Both the position numbers and the translations under genes were made by a program. Shown here piece after piece: positions 15,988 through 24,443 of a stretch of DNA of 25,643 nt. The stretch is taken from contig CAVRZY010000081.1 of NCBI GenBank assembly GCA_963725415.1, forward strand, positions 1-25,643. Direction: 5' to 3'. The stretch is from CAVRZY01 sp963725415. GTDB lineage: Bacteria; Acidobacteriota; Terriglobia; Bryobacterales; Bryobacteraceae. The number at the start of each line of letters is the position of its first letter. The first letter of the stretch is position 1. Under the pieces are notes generated by a model, which did not search any database, was not told the DNA's origin, and saw only the letters and a list, made by a program, of their open reading frames with translations.

Positions 15988-18900
15988 TTCACCTCCAAGG
16001 TTCTACTCTCCGTGGTGGCCAGGAACTGCGGCTGGTACATGGGCTGTAGGCGGGCCGGGCTGACGCGGAACTGGCCGGGGTTGACGACTTTCAGCAGATA
16101 GAAGTACTGGGTTTGCCCGCCGCTGAAAAAGGTCTGGAAGATGGCGGCGCGGTCGTCGTGAAACTCGCGCCGCGTGTAAAAGGAGGCCCACCAGGGCGGC
16201 TTGTCCTTCAGCTCGTAAAGGTCATCGCGCTCGATGAACTCAGTGCCCGCCGGAATCGGGTCCTCGAGCATCAGGTAGCGCCAGGCGCCGCCGCTCACCG
16301 TCAGGCGGACGGCCAGGACGTCGCCTCTCTGGAGCGCTGCGCCCAACGGCTCCAGCCGGTACACGATTCTGCCGCCTTCCTGCGACGGCGCCAGTCGGAA
16401 GTACTCGCGCAGCAGGTTCAGCGAAACGGTTCCGGCGCGGGCCAGCCGGGCCGCCGTCGAGTAGTACTCGGCCCAGGCCGACCAGTACAGCCGCCCCTCG
16501 CCGCTCTTGCTGATGCGGATCCTGTTCTTCCCCGGGGCAAGCTGGTCGGCGGAGAGGCGCACCGGCACGGGGGCGGGCGTCAGCGCATCGGAGGGAGTGA
16601 AACGGCGTGCCAGCACCTGCTTATCATTCACCGAGATGGTGACGCTGAAGTCCGGGCGCAGCTCGCCGCTCTTGCGGAGATAGTCGGTCAGACCGTAGAT
16701 CACCATGGCGGTCTGCTTGGTGGAGCTCCAATAGAATCCCTGGTTGCGATGGTTGACCAGGTAGGCCGCGGCTTTGGGCAGCAGGGGGCTTTGGGGCCGC
16801 TGCCTGGTCAGGAACTTCATGGCGTAGGCGGTAGCCTCCGCCGAAGCGTCGTGGTAGATGTCCATGAGAGCGTCGCGGTCCACCTGCCAGAAGGTCTCGA
16901 TCCGGTCGCTCTTGGCCGAGTTCTCAAGCAGCGTGGCAACCGCCTCGGCGCGCGCGTCGCCGGCTTTTTGGAAGGTGAGGCCGAGCAACGCCAGCCCGTA
17001 GGGCGTGAGCGAGCTTCGGTCGTTCCACAGAGCCTCGAGCCAGGCGGCCTCCCGCACTCCCGCCTCGCTCAACGAATAGAGCACATACGCGCGCAGATCC
17101 GCCGGCTCGCGCCCGAGCTGCGGCAGTTTGGCGCGCAGCCAGGCCAACGCCTGCTCGATCATCGCAGCGCGGACACTATAACCGGCGGCACGCGCTCGTT
17201 CCAACCCGGCGAGGACATAGGCAGTCATGAAGACCTGACTCTCATCGGTCTTCCACCAGCCCCAACCGCCATCCGGGTGCTGGAAGTCATCGAGACGCTC
17301 CAGCCCGGCCCGGATCTGCTTCTCCAGTTGGGCCGCATCCACGTTGGACTTCAGCCCCAGTTCTTTCACCGCCTGGGAGACGACCACGTTGGGCAGGAAG
17401 CTGGACATGGTCTGCTCGGTGCAGCCGTAGGGGAACGAGGTGAGGTATTCGAGTGCTCCGAAGACAGCACCGGCTAACGAGGGAGAGGCCGCGATCTCGA
17501 TGGATCGCGAGCCAGGCGCGGCTTCCGCCGGGAACTCGACTTCCACTTCCGCCTGGGCCTGCGGGTCAGCCAGCGAGCCTGCCCGGGCCTCCGACAGCTT
17601 GACCCCGTGGGGCACGACGGGCAGTGTCAGCTCGAGCGCATCGGATTCCTCATCGGTGAGCGCCTTGCCGAGCAACACCGCTTTGCCGGCCGTTCGGGCG
17701 CGCACGCGGTAATCGACTTGGACCTGTCCTTTGCTGGCCACCGTCACATCGCGGGCACCGCCCTCGATCAGCTCCAGGCCCTCAACGGCCAGCGACACGC
17801 GCACCTGCTTTTCGGTGGCGAGATAGTTGTGCACGAGCGCCGAGATGATTACCTCGTCGCCTTCCCGGAAGAAGCGCGGCACGGCCAGGCGCAGGATCAG
17901 GTTCTTGCGCACGATGGTGCGGTGAACGGCGCTGCCGACCTTGGTGTCTGCGGTGACGCCGCGCGCCGTGGCCCGCCAGGTGGTCAGCGCATCCGGGTAA
18001 GTGACCTGCGCCTGCGCGCGCCCGTTGGCGTCGGTGCTCAGGTCAGCCACCCAGTGAATCGTGTCCGGGAAGGCTTTGCGCACCTCCGGCTCGACGAGTC
18101 TTTCCGGCTTGAGCTGCGCCAGCGCGTTGAAGGGCCGGATTTGCGTCAGTTGCATGCGCCGCTTGCCGGCCTCGCCGTGGAAGTCGTAGCTCAGCGAGGA
18201 ACTGGTGGTGACGTGATTGTAGCTGCGCCCATAGAAGAAGTTGACGATGTCCTGCGCCGTCTCCCGGCGAATGGCGTAGATGGCCTCATCCACCACGCCG
18301 AGACTGAACTCGGCGGAAACGGGCTGTCCGGCGTGGTCTTTGGCCTCGATGGTGAAGACACCGTTCTCGCCGGGCCGGAATTCCTCCTTCGACGATTTCA
18401 CCTCGACGCTCAACTGCCGGTCGAGCGGCGGCACCTTGATGCTCTTGACGCCCTGGTAGAGTTGGTTGCCGCGGAGAAAGACGGCCGAGAGGAAGAAGTT
18501 CGGCGGGTATTCGGGAAGAATCGGAACCTCGACGGTGACGGTGGGGCCGGTGGCGGAGATGGTCCTTGTGGTGTGGATCTGGCGCCCTTCGGTGGTCACC
18601 CACAGGTGCGCTTGGGGAACTCCGGTGACAATCAGGACTTTGGCCACCTCGCCCGGCCGGTAGGACTTCTTGTCGGGCACCAACTGGACGCGCTCGCGCC
18701 GCACGCCGTACCAGGCCCCGCCGCCGGTCACCCAGAGGTGGGTAGCGCCCTCAACATCGCGGCCCTCGGGCGTGCGCGATTTGACGCGCGCCGTGAGCGA
18801 CCCACCCTGAGGCAGGAACAGCTCAACGGTGGCGTTCCCATTCGCCTCCGTGCGGCCCTCCGCGCTGAACAGCACCGGGCCTGGCGGTTGCTGCCAGCGA

Positions 18901-20600
18901 TACTCCCTCAGCTCCACGGTGAAGGGAACCTGCGGGACCGAGTTGCCGTCGTAGTCGCGCGCCTCGATCAAGAGCCGAGCCTTCTCCCCGGCCGAGTAGA
19001 CGTACTGGTCCGAGCGGACCTGCACGAGATAGCTGCCAATAGTCGCCACCACCGAAGCGCCACCTGCAATCTGGCGGTTGCTGGCATCGGTGACACGCGC
19101 TTCGATGCGATAGCGCACATCGGTCGCCCGGACTTCGGTGGGGATTCGGACTGTCAGCTTGCCCTGGGCGTCGAGCTGGCCCGACTCTTCCAGAACCTGC
19201 TCGCCTCCGCGGTCGGAGCCCTCTTCCTCCTCCGATTCCAGATCCTCTTGTTCGGCGTAATACGGCAGCCAGTAGCGAGAGCGATGCACCACATAGGAAA
19301 CCTTGGCCTGCGCGACCGGCTCGCCGTAGTAGTAGCGGGCCTCGATGCCGGCTTCGATCGGCTCGCCCTGGAGCACGCGCCGCTTCTGAGGAACGACTCG
19401 AACTTCGTACTCGGGCTTCTTGTATTCCTCGACGTGGAAGCCCCCGAACATCTCGGATTCGCCGGCGCGCACTTCGATCCCGTAGTAGCCCAGCGCGGCC
19501 GTGGGAGGCAGGCTGAAGTCGCCATGTACCGCGCCCATGGCGGAAAGCGGGAGCGTCTTCTGGAGGACCGCCTTCCCGTCCGAGTCCTCAATCCGGACCT
19601 GCACCTCCTTGCGCTGGGGAAGCTGGTAGCCGGCGCCGGCCTGCACGCGCAGGATGCCGCGGAAGTGCACGGTGTGGGAGGGTCGGTAGACCGGCCGGTC
19701 GGTGTAAACGTAGCCGGTCAGAAGCCGCTCCGGGTCGCTCGACAAGCTGCCTGCCCACATCGAGCTGGCGGCGAAGTCGTCACCCTGGCGCGCCATCACC
19801 ACCACGCTCTCCGTATGCGCCACCTCCAGCTTCAGATCGACCATGCCTTCAGCGTCCGCGCGCAGCCTCGCCAGCTCTTTCTTGTTCGAGCGGACGATCA
19901 CCGGGCAACCCGCTGCCGGTGCTCCACTCTGGCGGTCGGCGACGCGCGCCAGCAACCGGCCCGACGCACCTTTGGCGATCACGGCGAGATCGGTGACCGA
20001 GACAATGGTATAGGCCTGCAACTTGCCGTCGGTGGCCTCGACCAGGTACAGGCCTTTCTGCGTCACGTTGATGGGAATGGTCTGAGATTCCCAACGGTTT
20101 CCCCGCGCGATGCTCTGCTGCCACACCGCCACCACCTGCTGGGGATTGAGCAGGGGCACGTTGGCAAACCCGGTGGCCGGAGGCGCAGCACGCGGAACAG
20201 CTCGGCGCTCGCGCGCCGCCAGCCAGTCTGCGATGGCCCAGCGGGATTCCTGGCGGAACTGCGCCCGAAAGATGTCGCGCACCCAAGTCCTGGTACGCGC
20301 CTTCCAACGATGAAAGCGCTCCAGCGGCGTCAGTTCGCGCGGCCTGCGCGGCGCGCGCCCGCCGAATTGGTGCTCATCCTCCAGCCGCTCGAAGAAGGCC
20401 ACCGGGTCATTGACGCGGTAAACGCGGAACTGTAACGCCTCCACGCCATGCCCCCAGAACTGGATGGTCGGCCTTTCCCCCGGTCCGAAAGTGCGATTAC
20501 TGCTGAGGGAGAAGTAGGGTTGGCTCTCGTCCTGCTGCGCCACGGAAGGGAAACTCAGCGCGACCAGGGCGGATACGACCGCAGCGTGCCAGATTCGCAT
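15984..20600 (-). CDS. Bacterial alpha-2-macroglobulin with intact thioester motif
   Basis: This 1538-residue protein has the alpha-2-macroglobulin plan and would trap foreign proteases in the periplasm or at the surface. A type I signal peptide (MRIWHAAVVSALVALSFPSVAQ, no lipobox) is followed by macroglobulin beta-sandwich domains, including VYTDRPVYRPSHTVHFRG and an acidic stretch near 450-475 (LESEEEEGSDRGGEQ). The central alpha-2-macroglobulin core follows (FPDTIHWVADLS...ALTTWRATARGVT). Then comes the thioester helical domain, with PYGCTEQTMSSF carrying Cys1060 and Gln1063, and WGWWKTDESQVFMTAYVLAGL. A C-terminal receptor-like domain ends the chain. The CxEQ thioester would bind the attacker covalently. 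It starts three bases after the DUF1175 gene and overlaps the membrane protein gene by four. E. coli YfaS and Pseudomonas MagD share the DUF1175 neighbourhood but, as I recall, lack the thioester. Confidence 0.93.
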   Translation of the reverse strand: MRIWHAAVVSALVALSFPSVAQQDESQPYFSLSSNRTFGPGERPTIQFWGHGVEALQFRVYRVNDPVAFFERLEDEHQFGGRAPRRPRELTPLERFHRWKARTRTWVRDIFRAQFRQESRWAIADWLAARERRAVPRAAPPATGFANVPLLNPQQVVAVWQQSIARGNRWESQTIPINVTQKGLYLVEATDGKLQAYTIVSVTDLAVIAKGASGRLLARVADRQSGAPAAGCPVIVRSNKKELARLRADAEGMVDLKLEVAHTESVVVMARQGDDFAASSMWAGSLSSDPERLLTGYVYTDRPVYRPSHTVHFRGILRVQAGAGYQLPQRKEVQVRIEDSDGKAVLQKTLPLSAMGAVHGDFSLPPTAALGYYGIEVRAGESEMFGGFHVEEYKKPEYEVRVVPQKRRVLQGEPIEAGIEARYYYGEPVAQAKVSYVVHRSRYWLPYYAEQEDLESEEEEGSDRGGEQVLEESGQLDAQGKLTVRIPTEVRATDVRYRIEARVTDASNRQIAGGASVVATIGSYLVQVRSDQYVYSAGEKARLLIEARDYDGNSVPQVPFTVELREYRWQQPPGPVLFSAEGRTEANGNATVELFLPQGGSLTARVKSRTPEGRDVEGATHLWVTGGGAWYGVRRERVQLVPDKKSYRPGEVAKVLIVTGVPQAHLWVTTEGRQIHTTRTISATGPTVTVEVPILPEYPPNFFLSAVFLRGNQLYQGVKSIKVPPLDRQLSVEVKSSKEEFRPGENGVFTIEAKDHAGQPVSAEFSLGVVDEAIYAIRRETAQDIVNFFYGRSYNHVTTSSSLSYDFHGEAGKRRMQLTQIRPFNALAQLKPERLVEPEVRKAFPDTIHWVADLSTDANGRAQAQVTYPDALTTWRATARGVTADTKVGSAVHRTIVRKNLILRLAVPRFFREGDEVIISALVHNYLATEKQVRVSLAVEGLELIEGGARDVTVASKGQVQVDYRVRARTAGKAVLLGKALTDEESDALELTLPVVPHGVKLSEARAGSLADPQAQAEVEVEFPAEAAPGSRSIEIAASPSLAGAVFGALEYLTSFPYGCTEQTMSSFLPNVVVSQAVKELGLKSNVDAAQLEKQIRAGLERLDDFQHPDGGWGWWKTDESQVFMTAYVLAGLERARAAGYSVRAAMIEQALAWLRAKLPQLGREPADLRAYVLYSLSEAGVREAAWLEALWNDRSSLTPYGLALLGLTFQKAGDARAEAVATLLENSAKSDRIETFWQVDRDALMDIYHDASAEATAYAMKFLTRQRPQSPLLPKAAAYLVNHRNQGFYWSSTKQTAMVIYGLTDYLRKSGELRPDFSVTISVNDKQVLARRFTPSDALTPAPVPVRLSADQLAPGKNRIRISKSGEGRLYWSAWAEYYSTAARLARAGTVSLNLLREYFRLAPSQEGGRIVYRLEPLGAALQRGDVLAVRLTVSGGAWRYLMLEDPIPAGTEFIERDDLYELKDKPPWWASFYTRREFHDDRAAIFQTFFSGGQTQYFYLLKVVNPGQFRVSPARLQPMYQPQFLATTESRTLEVK

Positions 20601-20603
20601 GAG

Positions 20604-21614
20604 TTACACCATGTCCCGAAGTATGTTCCAGCGATAAACGCCCAGAAAATTGCTGTTGCCCGCCGATGGCCTCCAGCGCGGCGAAGGGTGATTCAGAAGC
20701 TCTTCCACAGACGGCCGCCGGATCTCGCCCAGGCTGTTGCCGAGCGGCCCGGTGTGGTAGATGATGCGGCTGGCGGTACTACCGTCAAACTGGCTCGGCC
20801 CGAGAAAGACCATTACATGGAACGGCAAGTCCTGCTCGAGTTGCCGGAAGAAGAGCAGGTCGCCTGGAGTGGCCCGGCGGAGATCACGACTCACGAAGTG
20901 ACAGTTGTGCCGGAGCAGCGTTTCGGCATCGGCAAACTCGGCGAAAGCGTCGCCGGAAAGGTCCGCAGGAGTGAACGGGCCATCGGTGACGCGGAATAGC
21001 CGCGCGCCCAGCGGCGTAAAGGGATACTGGTATTTCCGCACCTGGGGCGCCGCAAGGACGGCAGGCAGCTTCAACTCGCTGGCCCAGCGGCCATCGTGCT
21101 CGCGCAAGGCCTCGCGGTAGGCGAACCGCACCAGCGCGGCGCAGTCGTCGATTTCCTTCGGCAGGTCTTTCGGCGCCACGAAATACTGCGACTCGGCCAG
21201 GAAGGTGAACCAGCGCACAAAGGCACGCTGGTCGGCCTCGTCGCTGAGGCGCAGGAAGTCCGGTGTGCCGTTCCCCGCGAGATCGGAGGTTACCAGAGCC
21301 GTCTTCAGCGCAGCACGGGCCGGAGCGAACCCCGGCGTCCGGGCTTCGACCACGATCCGGCCGGGGAGTACGCCGGCGTACAGGCGCGCGTTCTCGAGGC
21401 GGCCGTGCCGATGGCCCTCGACGATCTCAAACCTCACCCCAGCGGCTGGGCGAGCCGCCAGCGTGGCGCTGGAGAGGCCGTCGGCGGGCAGCCGGTTGGG
21501 ATTCACTTCCAGAGCGAGCTTCTGCGGAGGTGAATTCCAGCGGTGCGCGGCGACAACGGCCGCGGCGAGTACAACGGTGATGCCGACAGCGACCGGCCAG
21601 AACTTTCGACCCAT
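20604..21614 (-). CDS. DUF1175 (YfaT-like) protein with NlpC/P60-like features
   Basis: This 336-residue protein has an N-terminal membrane anchor or signal (MGRKFWPVAVGITVVLAAAVVAA), an Ig-like region (to about residue 110) and then the DUF1175 domain. The domain shows DDCAALVRFAYREAL, KYQYPFTPLGARLFR, ATPGDLLFFRQ, FHVMVFLG and VYRWNIL. DCAALV, PGDLLFF and HVMVFLG are in the order of Cys, PGD and His in NlpC/P60 amidases, so I suspect a papain-like cell-wall hydrolase. The family is known as the neighbour of the alpha-2-macroglobulin in yfa/mag operons, and here it lies three bases upstream of that gene. The start was set at ATG 21614, because the longer open frame to 21788 runs through the repeat and the dehydrogenase end, and a perfect TATAAT sits 15 bases upstream of this ATG. 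Confidence 0.87.
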   Translation of the reverse strand: MGRKFWPVAVGITVVLAAAVVAAHRWNSPPQKLALEVNPNRLPADGLSSATLAARPAAGVRFEIVEGHRHGRLENARLYAGVLPGRIVVEARTPGFAPARAALKTALVTSDLAGNGTPDFLRLSDEADQRAFVRWFTFLAESQYFVAPKDLPKEIDDCAALVRFAYREALREHDGRWASELKLPAVLAAPQVRKYQYPFTPLGARLFRVTDGPFTPADLSGDAFAEFADAETLLRHNCHFVSRDLRRATPGDLLFFRQLEQDLPFHVMVFLGPSQFDGSTASRIIYHTGPLGNSLGEIRRPSVEELLNHPSPRWRPSAGNSNFLGVYRWNILRDMV

Positions 21615-21629
21615 ACTGGCCCCCGCGCG

Positions 21630-21635
21630 ATTATA
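21630..21635 (-). promoter_or_regulatory. Candidate -10 box of the DUF1175/alpha-2-macroglobulin operon
   Basis: A perfect TATAAT on the minus strand (ATTATA on plus), 15 bases before the ATG at 21614, predicts a very short leader. There is no good -35 at 16-18 bases. It suggests that the alpha-2-macroglobulin genes can be transcribed apart from the dehydrogenase operon upstream. Confidence 0.45.
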
Positions 21636-21660
21636 TCGCAGGAGCGGCGAGTTCGAGCGA

Positions 21661-21681
21661 ACAGGCCAGAGGCCTATTCTA
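21661..21681 (-). repeat. Degenerate GGACAGGCC-type palindrome at a stop codon
   Basis: AGGCC-AGA-GGCCT (21663-21675). On the minus strand it reads GTAGAATAGGCCTCTGGCCT, close to the consensus of the other copies. The dehydrogenase stop TAG (21676-21674) lies inside it. Confidence 0.5.
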
Positions 21682-22732
21682 CCTGCGGCAACGGAACGCT
21701 CAGCCGTGCCGCGGTGCGAACCAGGGCCGCCCAGGGGCCTGGCGGGATGGGAATGCCGGAGCGGCGGCGGTGCTCTTCGGCGCGCCACTCGGGATCGCCG
21801 GCCACCAGCACTTCGTCATAGCCGGCCGCCGGGGCGGCGGACTTGACTTGCTCGACCAGCCGCTCCATGCGGGCGTGAAAGTCCTCCGGCGGCAGAAAGC
21901 GGGCCACGTCGATGGCCAGGAAGGCATGATTCACCCGCGAATGCCTGCCGTGCAGGCGGATGCTGCGGATCTCAAGGCCCATAGCCCCGCCGCCCAGCAC
22001 GCCACAAAGGATCTCGACCATCATGGCCAGGCCGCTTCCTTTATAGCCGCCCAGCGGCATCAGGAATCCTTTGAGCGCTGTGCTCAGGTCGGTGGCCGGC
22101 CGGCCTTCGCGATCCAGGGCCCAGCCGACCGGAATCGTTTGCTGGCCTTCCAGGGCGGCCTTTTCAAGCCTGCCATAGGAGACCGTGCTGGTAGCCATGT
22201 CCAACAACCATCCCTTGCCGCCGGGGTTGGGAACCGAGACCGAAATGGGGTTGGTCCCCAGGCGGCCCTGTTTGCCCTGCCAGGGCGGCACGGCTGGCGA
22301 AGCGTCGCACATGGCGATGCCGATGTATCCTGCCGCCGAGATCTTCTGCGCCCAAATCGCGGCAGGGCCGAAGTGGCTCGCTTCGCGGGCTACCACGATC
22401 GAAATGCCATGCTGCGCGGCCAGGCGCACCGCGTGCACGCAGCAGATCTGGGAGGTGACGTGCCCCAGCCCGTGTTCGGCATCGTAGAGCAGGCAGGCGC
22501 CGCTTTCGGAAATCACGCGGCCTTCCGCGTGGGGATCCACGTCGCCCGCTTCGATCTGGTCAACATAGTGGGGCAGCAGTTGCACGCCGTGGGAATCCAC
22601 GCCCCGCAGGTTGGCGGTTGCCAGCGCCAGAGCCACCTGGCGCGCTTTCCCTGGAGGCACGCCCGCAGCCTCCAGGATTCTCTCGCTGAGGTCGCGTAGT
22701 TGCGATTCCGAAAGGACGACGGAAGCGGTCAT
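21674..22732 (-). CDS. Ldh2/malate-type NAD(P)-dependent dehydrogenase
   Basis: This 352-residue cytoplasmic oxidoreductase belongs to the malate/L-lactate dehydrogenase (Ldh2, COG2055) family, which oxidises 2-hydroxy acids such as malate, lactate, ureidoglycolate or sugar-derived hydroxy acids with NAD(P). Family motifs are ANLRGVDSHGV (40-50), REASHFGPAAIWA, QGRLGTNPISVSVP, DMATSTVSYG and PLGGYKGSGLAMMVEIL. Length is normal. The ATG overlaps the stop of the sugar-binding protein gene by the ATGA pattern, so it is translated in the same operon. The last codons and the stop lie in a short palindrome at 21661-21681. The substrate is not evident; together with the SDR and a sugar-binding lipoprotein it suggests oxidation of a sugar or sugar acid. 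Confidence 0.9.
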   Translation of the reverse strand: MTASVVLSESQLRDLSERILEAAGVPPGKARQVALALATANLRGVDSHGVQLLPHYVDQIEAGDVDPHAEGRVISESGACLLYDAEHGLGHVTSQICCVHAVRLAAQHGISIVVAREASHFGPAAIWAQKISAAGYIGIAMCDASPAVPPWQGKQGRLGTNPISVSVPNPGGKGWLLDMATSTVSYGRLEKAALEGQQTIPVGWALDREGRPATDLSTALKGFLMPLGGYKGSGLAMMVEILCGVLGGGAMGLEIRSIRLHGRHSRVNHAFLAIDVARFLPPEDFHARMERLVEQVKSAAPAAGYDEVLVAGDPEWRAEEHRRRSGIPIPPGPWAALVRTAARLSVPLPQVE

Positions 22733-23703
22733 TGGTTCAGGTATTTTGTGAGGTCTGGGAACAAGAGGGCCTTGACGTCGGGTCTCTCCAGGTCCGGCTT
22801 GGCAATCACGCGCGGGCTTAAGTCCACGCGCTTTGGCGGGGTCTTTCCGTTGAGCTTATCGACCAGCGTCTTTACCGTCTCGAAACCCATGCGAAACGGG
22901 TCCTGGACCACCATGGCGTGAATGGTTCCGCCTTTAAGGTCCTCGATCATGCTGTCGGAGAAATCGAAGGCCACGAATTTGACCTGGCCGGAGAGCTTGC
23001 GGCTCTTCAGTGCCAGCGAGGCGCCCGAGGAACTGGGTTCGGTGGAGGCAAACAGGCCGTCCAGATCGGGGTGGGCGGTGAGAATATTCTCGGCGGCCGC
23101 CATGGACTTGGCCCGGTCCGACATGCCGAACTGGCGCGCCACAATGCGTATCTGGGGGTATTCTTTGGTGATGACATCCTCGAAGCCGCGCTCGCGCTCC
23201 ATGGTCGAGAAGCTGCCCGGAGCATGCATTACCACGGCCACCTTGCCGCGCCCTCCCAGCAAGCCAGCCAGTGTGCGGGCGCCCATCTGTCCGGCTTCGT
23301 AGTTGTTGGTCGCAATGAAGGTCATGTAGTTGTCCGAATCGAGGCCGGAATCAAAGATAGTCACCGGGATGCCTGCCGCCACGGCGCGGTTGATAGGCCC
23401 GACCAGAGATTTGCGTTCCACCGCCGCGACAGCCAGCCCATCCACGCGGCGCGCCACCAGGGAATCGACGATCTGGATCTGCCGGTCATAGTCGGTCTCT
23501 TGCGTGGGGCCGTTCCAGAGAACCTCGACGCCGAACTCGCGGCCCGCCGCCAGGGCGCCGGCCTGCACCGAGACCCAGAACACGTGGGAGGTGGCTTTGG
23601 GCACCACTCCGATGACCTTCTTCCTACTGGCCTGGCAGCCGCACAGGGCCCAGAGCAGCAGGCACAGCAGAGCCGTGGGCCAGAGAGAAACTCGCCTCTT
23701 CAT
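22729..23703 (-). CDS. Sugar-binding lipoprotein (ribose-type periplasmic binding protein)
   Basis: This 324-residue lipoprotein has a signal ending in LLLWALCGC (lipobox), then a Peripla_BP_4/LacI-type binding fold: KKVIGVVPKATSHVFWVSVQ, GPTQETDYDRQIQIVDSLV, RRVDGLAVAAVE, GIPVTIFDSGLD, ATNNYEAGQMGARTL and a C-terminal VVQDPFRMGFETVKTL. These proteins bring pentoses, hexoses or autoinducer-2-like ligands to an ABC importer, or present them to a sensor. No ABC permease or ATPase gene is near, so it must share one or act as a receptor. The start was placed at ATG 23703, which overlaps the SDR stop by ATGA and begins a clear signal peptide. The ligand is unknown. Confidence 0.9.
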   Translation of the reverse strand: MKRRVSLWPTALLCLLLWALCGCQASRKKVIGVVPKATSHVFWVSVQAGALAAGREFGVEVLWNGPTQETDYDRQIQIVDSLVARRVDGLAVAAVERKSLVGPINRAVAAGIPVTIFDSGLDSDNYMTFIATNNYEAGQMGARTLAGLLGGRGKVAVVMHAPGSFSTMERERGFEDVITKEYPQIRIVARQFGMSDRAKSMAAAENILTAHPDLDGLFASTEPSSSGASLALKSRKLSGQVKFVAFDFSDSMIEDLKGGTIHAMVVQDPFRMGFETVKTLVDKLNGKTPPKRVDLSPRVIAKPDLERPDVKALLFPDLTKYLNQ

Positions 23704-24443
23704 TGCGCGCACCAGCCGCCGTCCATCAGGATATCCGTACCGGTGATGTAGCCGGCTTCCTCCGAACACAGATAGACGGCCAGTTTCCCGATCTCCTCGA
23801 CTTTTCCCCACCGGCCCAGCGGGATCTTTGCGAGGAACTGCTGCCTGATCTCGGGGTTCTCCATCCAGACCGTGTTCAGCTCCGTGGCGAACACTCCGGG
23901 ACTGATGCCGTTGACAGTGATGCCTTCCGGGGCCAGCTCCAGGGCCAGGGCGCGCGTGAATCCGAGCAGGCCGGCCTTGCTGGCGGCATAGGCCGTACGG
24001 GAGGGCAGCGCCACGTGACTCATGGTTGAGGTGACGTTGATGATCCGCCCGTAGCCTTGGCCTTTCATCTGCGGCACGAACGCGCGGCACATCAAGAACG
24101 CCCCGGTGAGGTTGGTGTCGAGGACGCATCGCCACTCCTTCAGGGTAAACTCGGTGATCGGTTTGCGGAGGTTGATGCCGGCGTTGTTGACGAGGATGTG
24201 CAGCTTGCCGAACCGCGCCAGGACGTCCTGTGCGAGCCGGCCGACGGCCTGCTCGTCAGAGACATCGGCGGGGAAGACTTGGGCCTCGGCGCCCGTGGCG
24301 GCGGCGGTCTCCCTCAACTGCTCGAGATTGCGGGCCACCAGCGCCAGGCACGCCCCAGCTTCCCCCAGAGCTACGGCCATGGCCCTGCCCAGCCCACGAC
24401 TCGCGCCGGTGACCAGGGCTACCCGCCCCTCCAGTGTCTTCAC
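23700..24443 (-). CDS. Short-chain dehydrogenase/reductase (gluconate 5-dehydrogenase-like)
   Basis: This 247-residue classical SDR has the Rossmann signature TGASRGLG (13-20), NNAG (about 87-90), the catalytic Ser in INVTSTMS and YAASK (Tyr, Lys), then SPGVFATELN and the C-terminal GYITGTDILMDGGW. It would interconvert a hydroxyl and a keto group with NAD(P). By general look it is nearest to gluconate 5-dehydrogenase or 2-deoxy-gluconate 3-dehydrogenase, but exact substrate calls in this family are unsafe. It starts with GTG, overlapping the stop of the PH-domain gene by four bases, and its own stop overlaps the next ATG by four, so translation is coupled along the operon. Confidence 0.92.
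   Translation of the reverse strand: MKTLEGRVALVTGASRGLGRAMAVALGEAGACLALVARNLEQLRETAAATGAEAQVFPADVSDEQAVGRLAQDVLARFGKLHILVNNAGINLRKPITEFTLKEWRCVLDTNLTGAFLMCRAFVPQMKGQGYGRIINVTSTMSHVALPSRTAYAASKAGLLGFTRALALELAPEGITVNGISPGVFATELNTVWMENPEIRQQFLAKIPLGRWGKVEEIGKLAVYLCSEEAGYITGTDILMDGGWCAQ

Noticed and set aside
17607..20435. A 942-residue open frame on the plus strand opposite the alpha-2-macroglobulin gene
   Set aside because: It is composed of low-complexity Arg/His/Ala/Gly/Leu-rich sequence typical of the antisense frame of a GC-rich gene and shows no domain or start signal.
20535..20600. Alpha-2-macroglobulin as a lipoprotein (as in the YfhM type)
   Set aside because: The signal ends SVAQQDES with no Cys near the cleavage site.
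21615..21788. Longer DUF1175 start at 21788
   Set aside because: The extension overlaps the dehydrogenase end and a repeat, is Arg/Pro-rich, and hides the clear membrane signal that starts at 21614.
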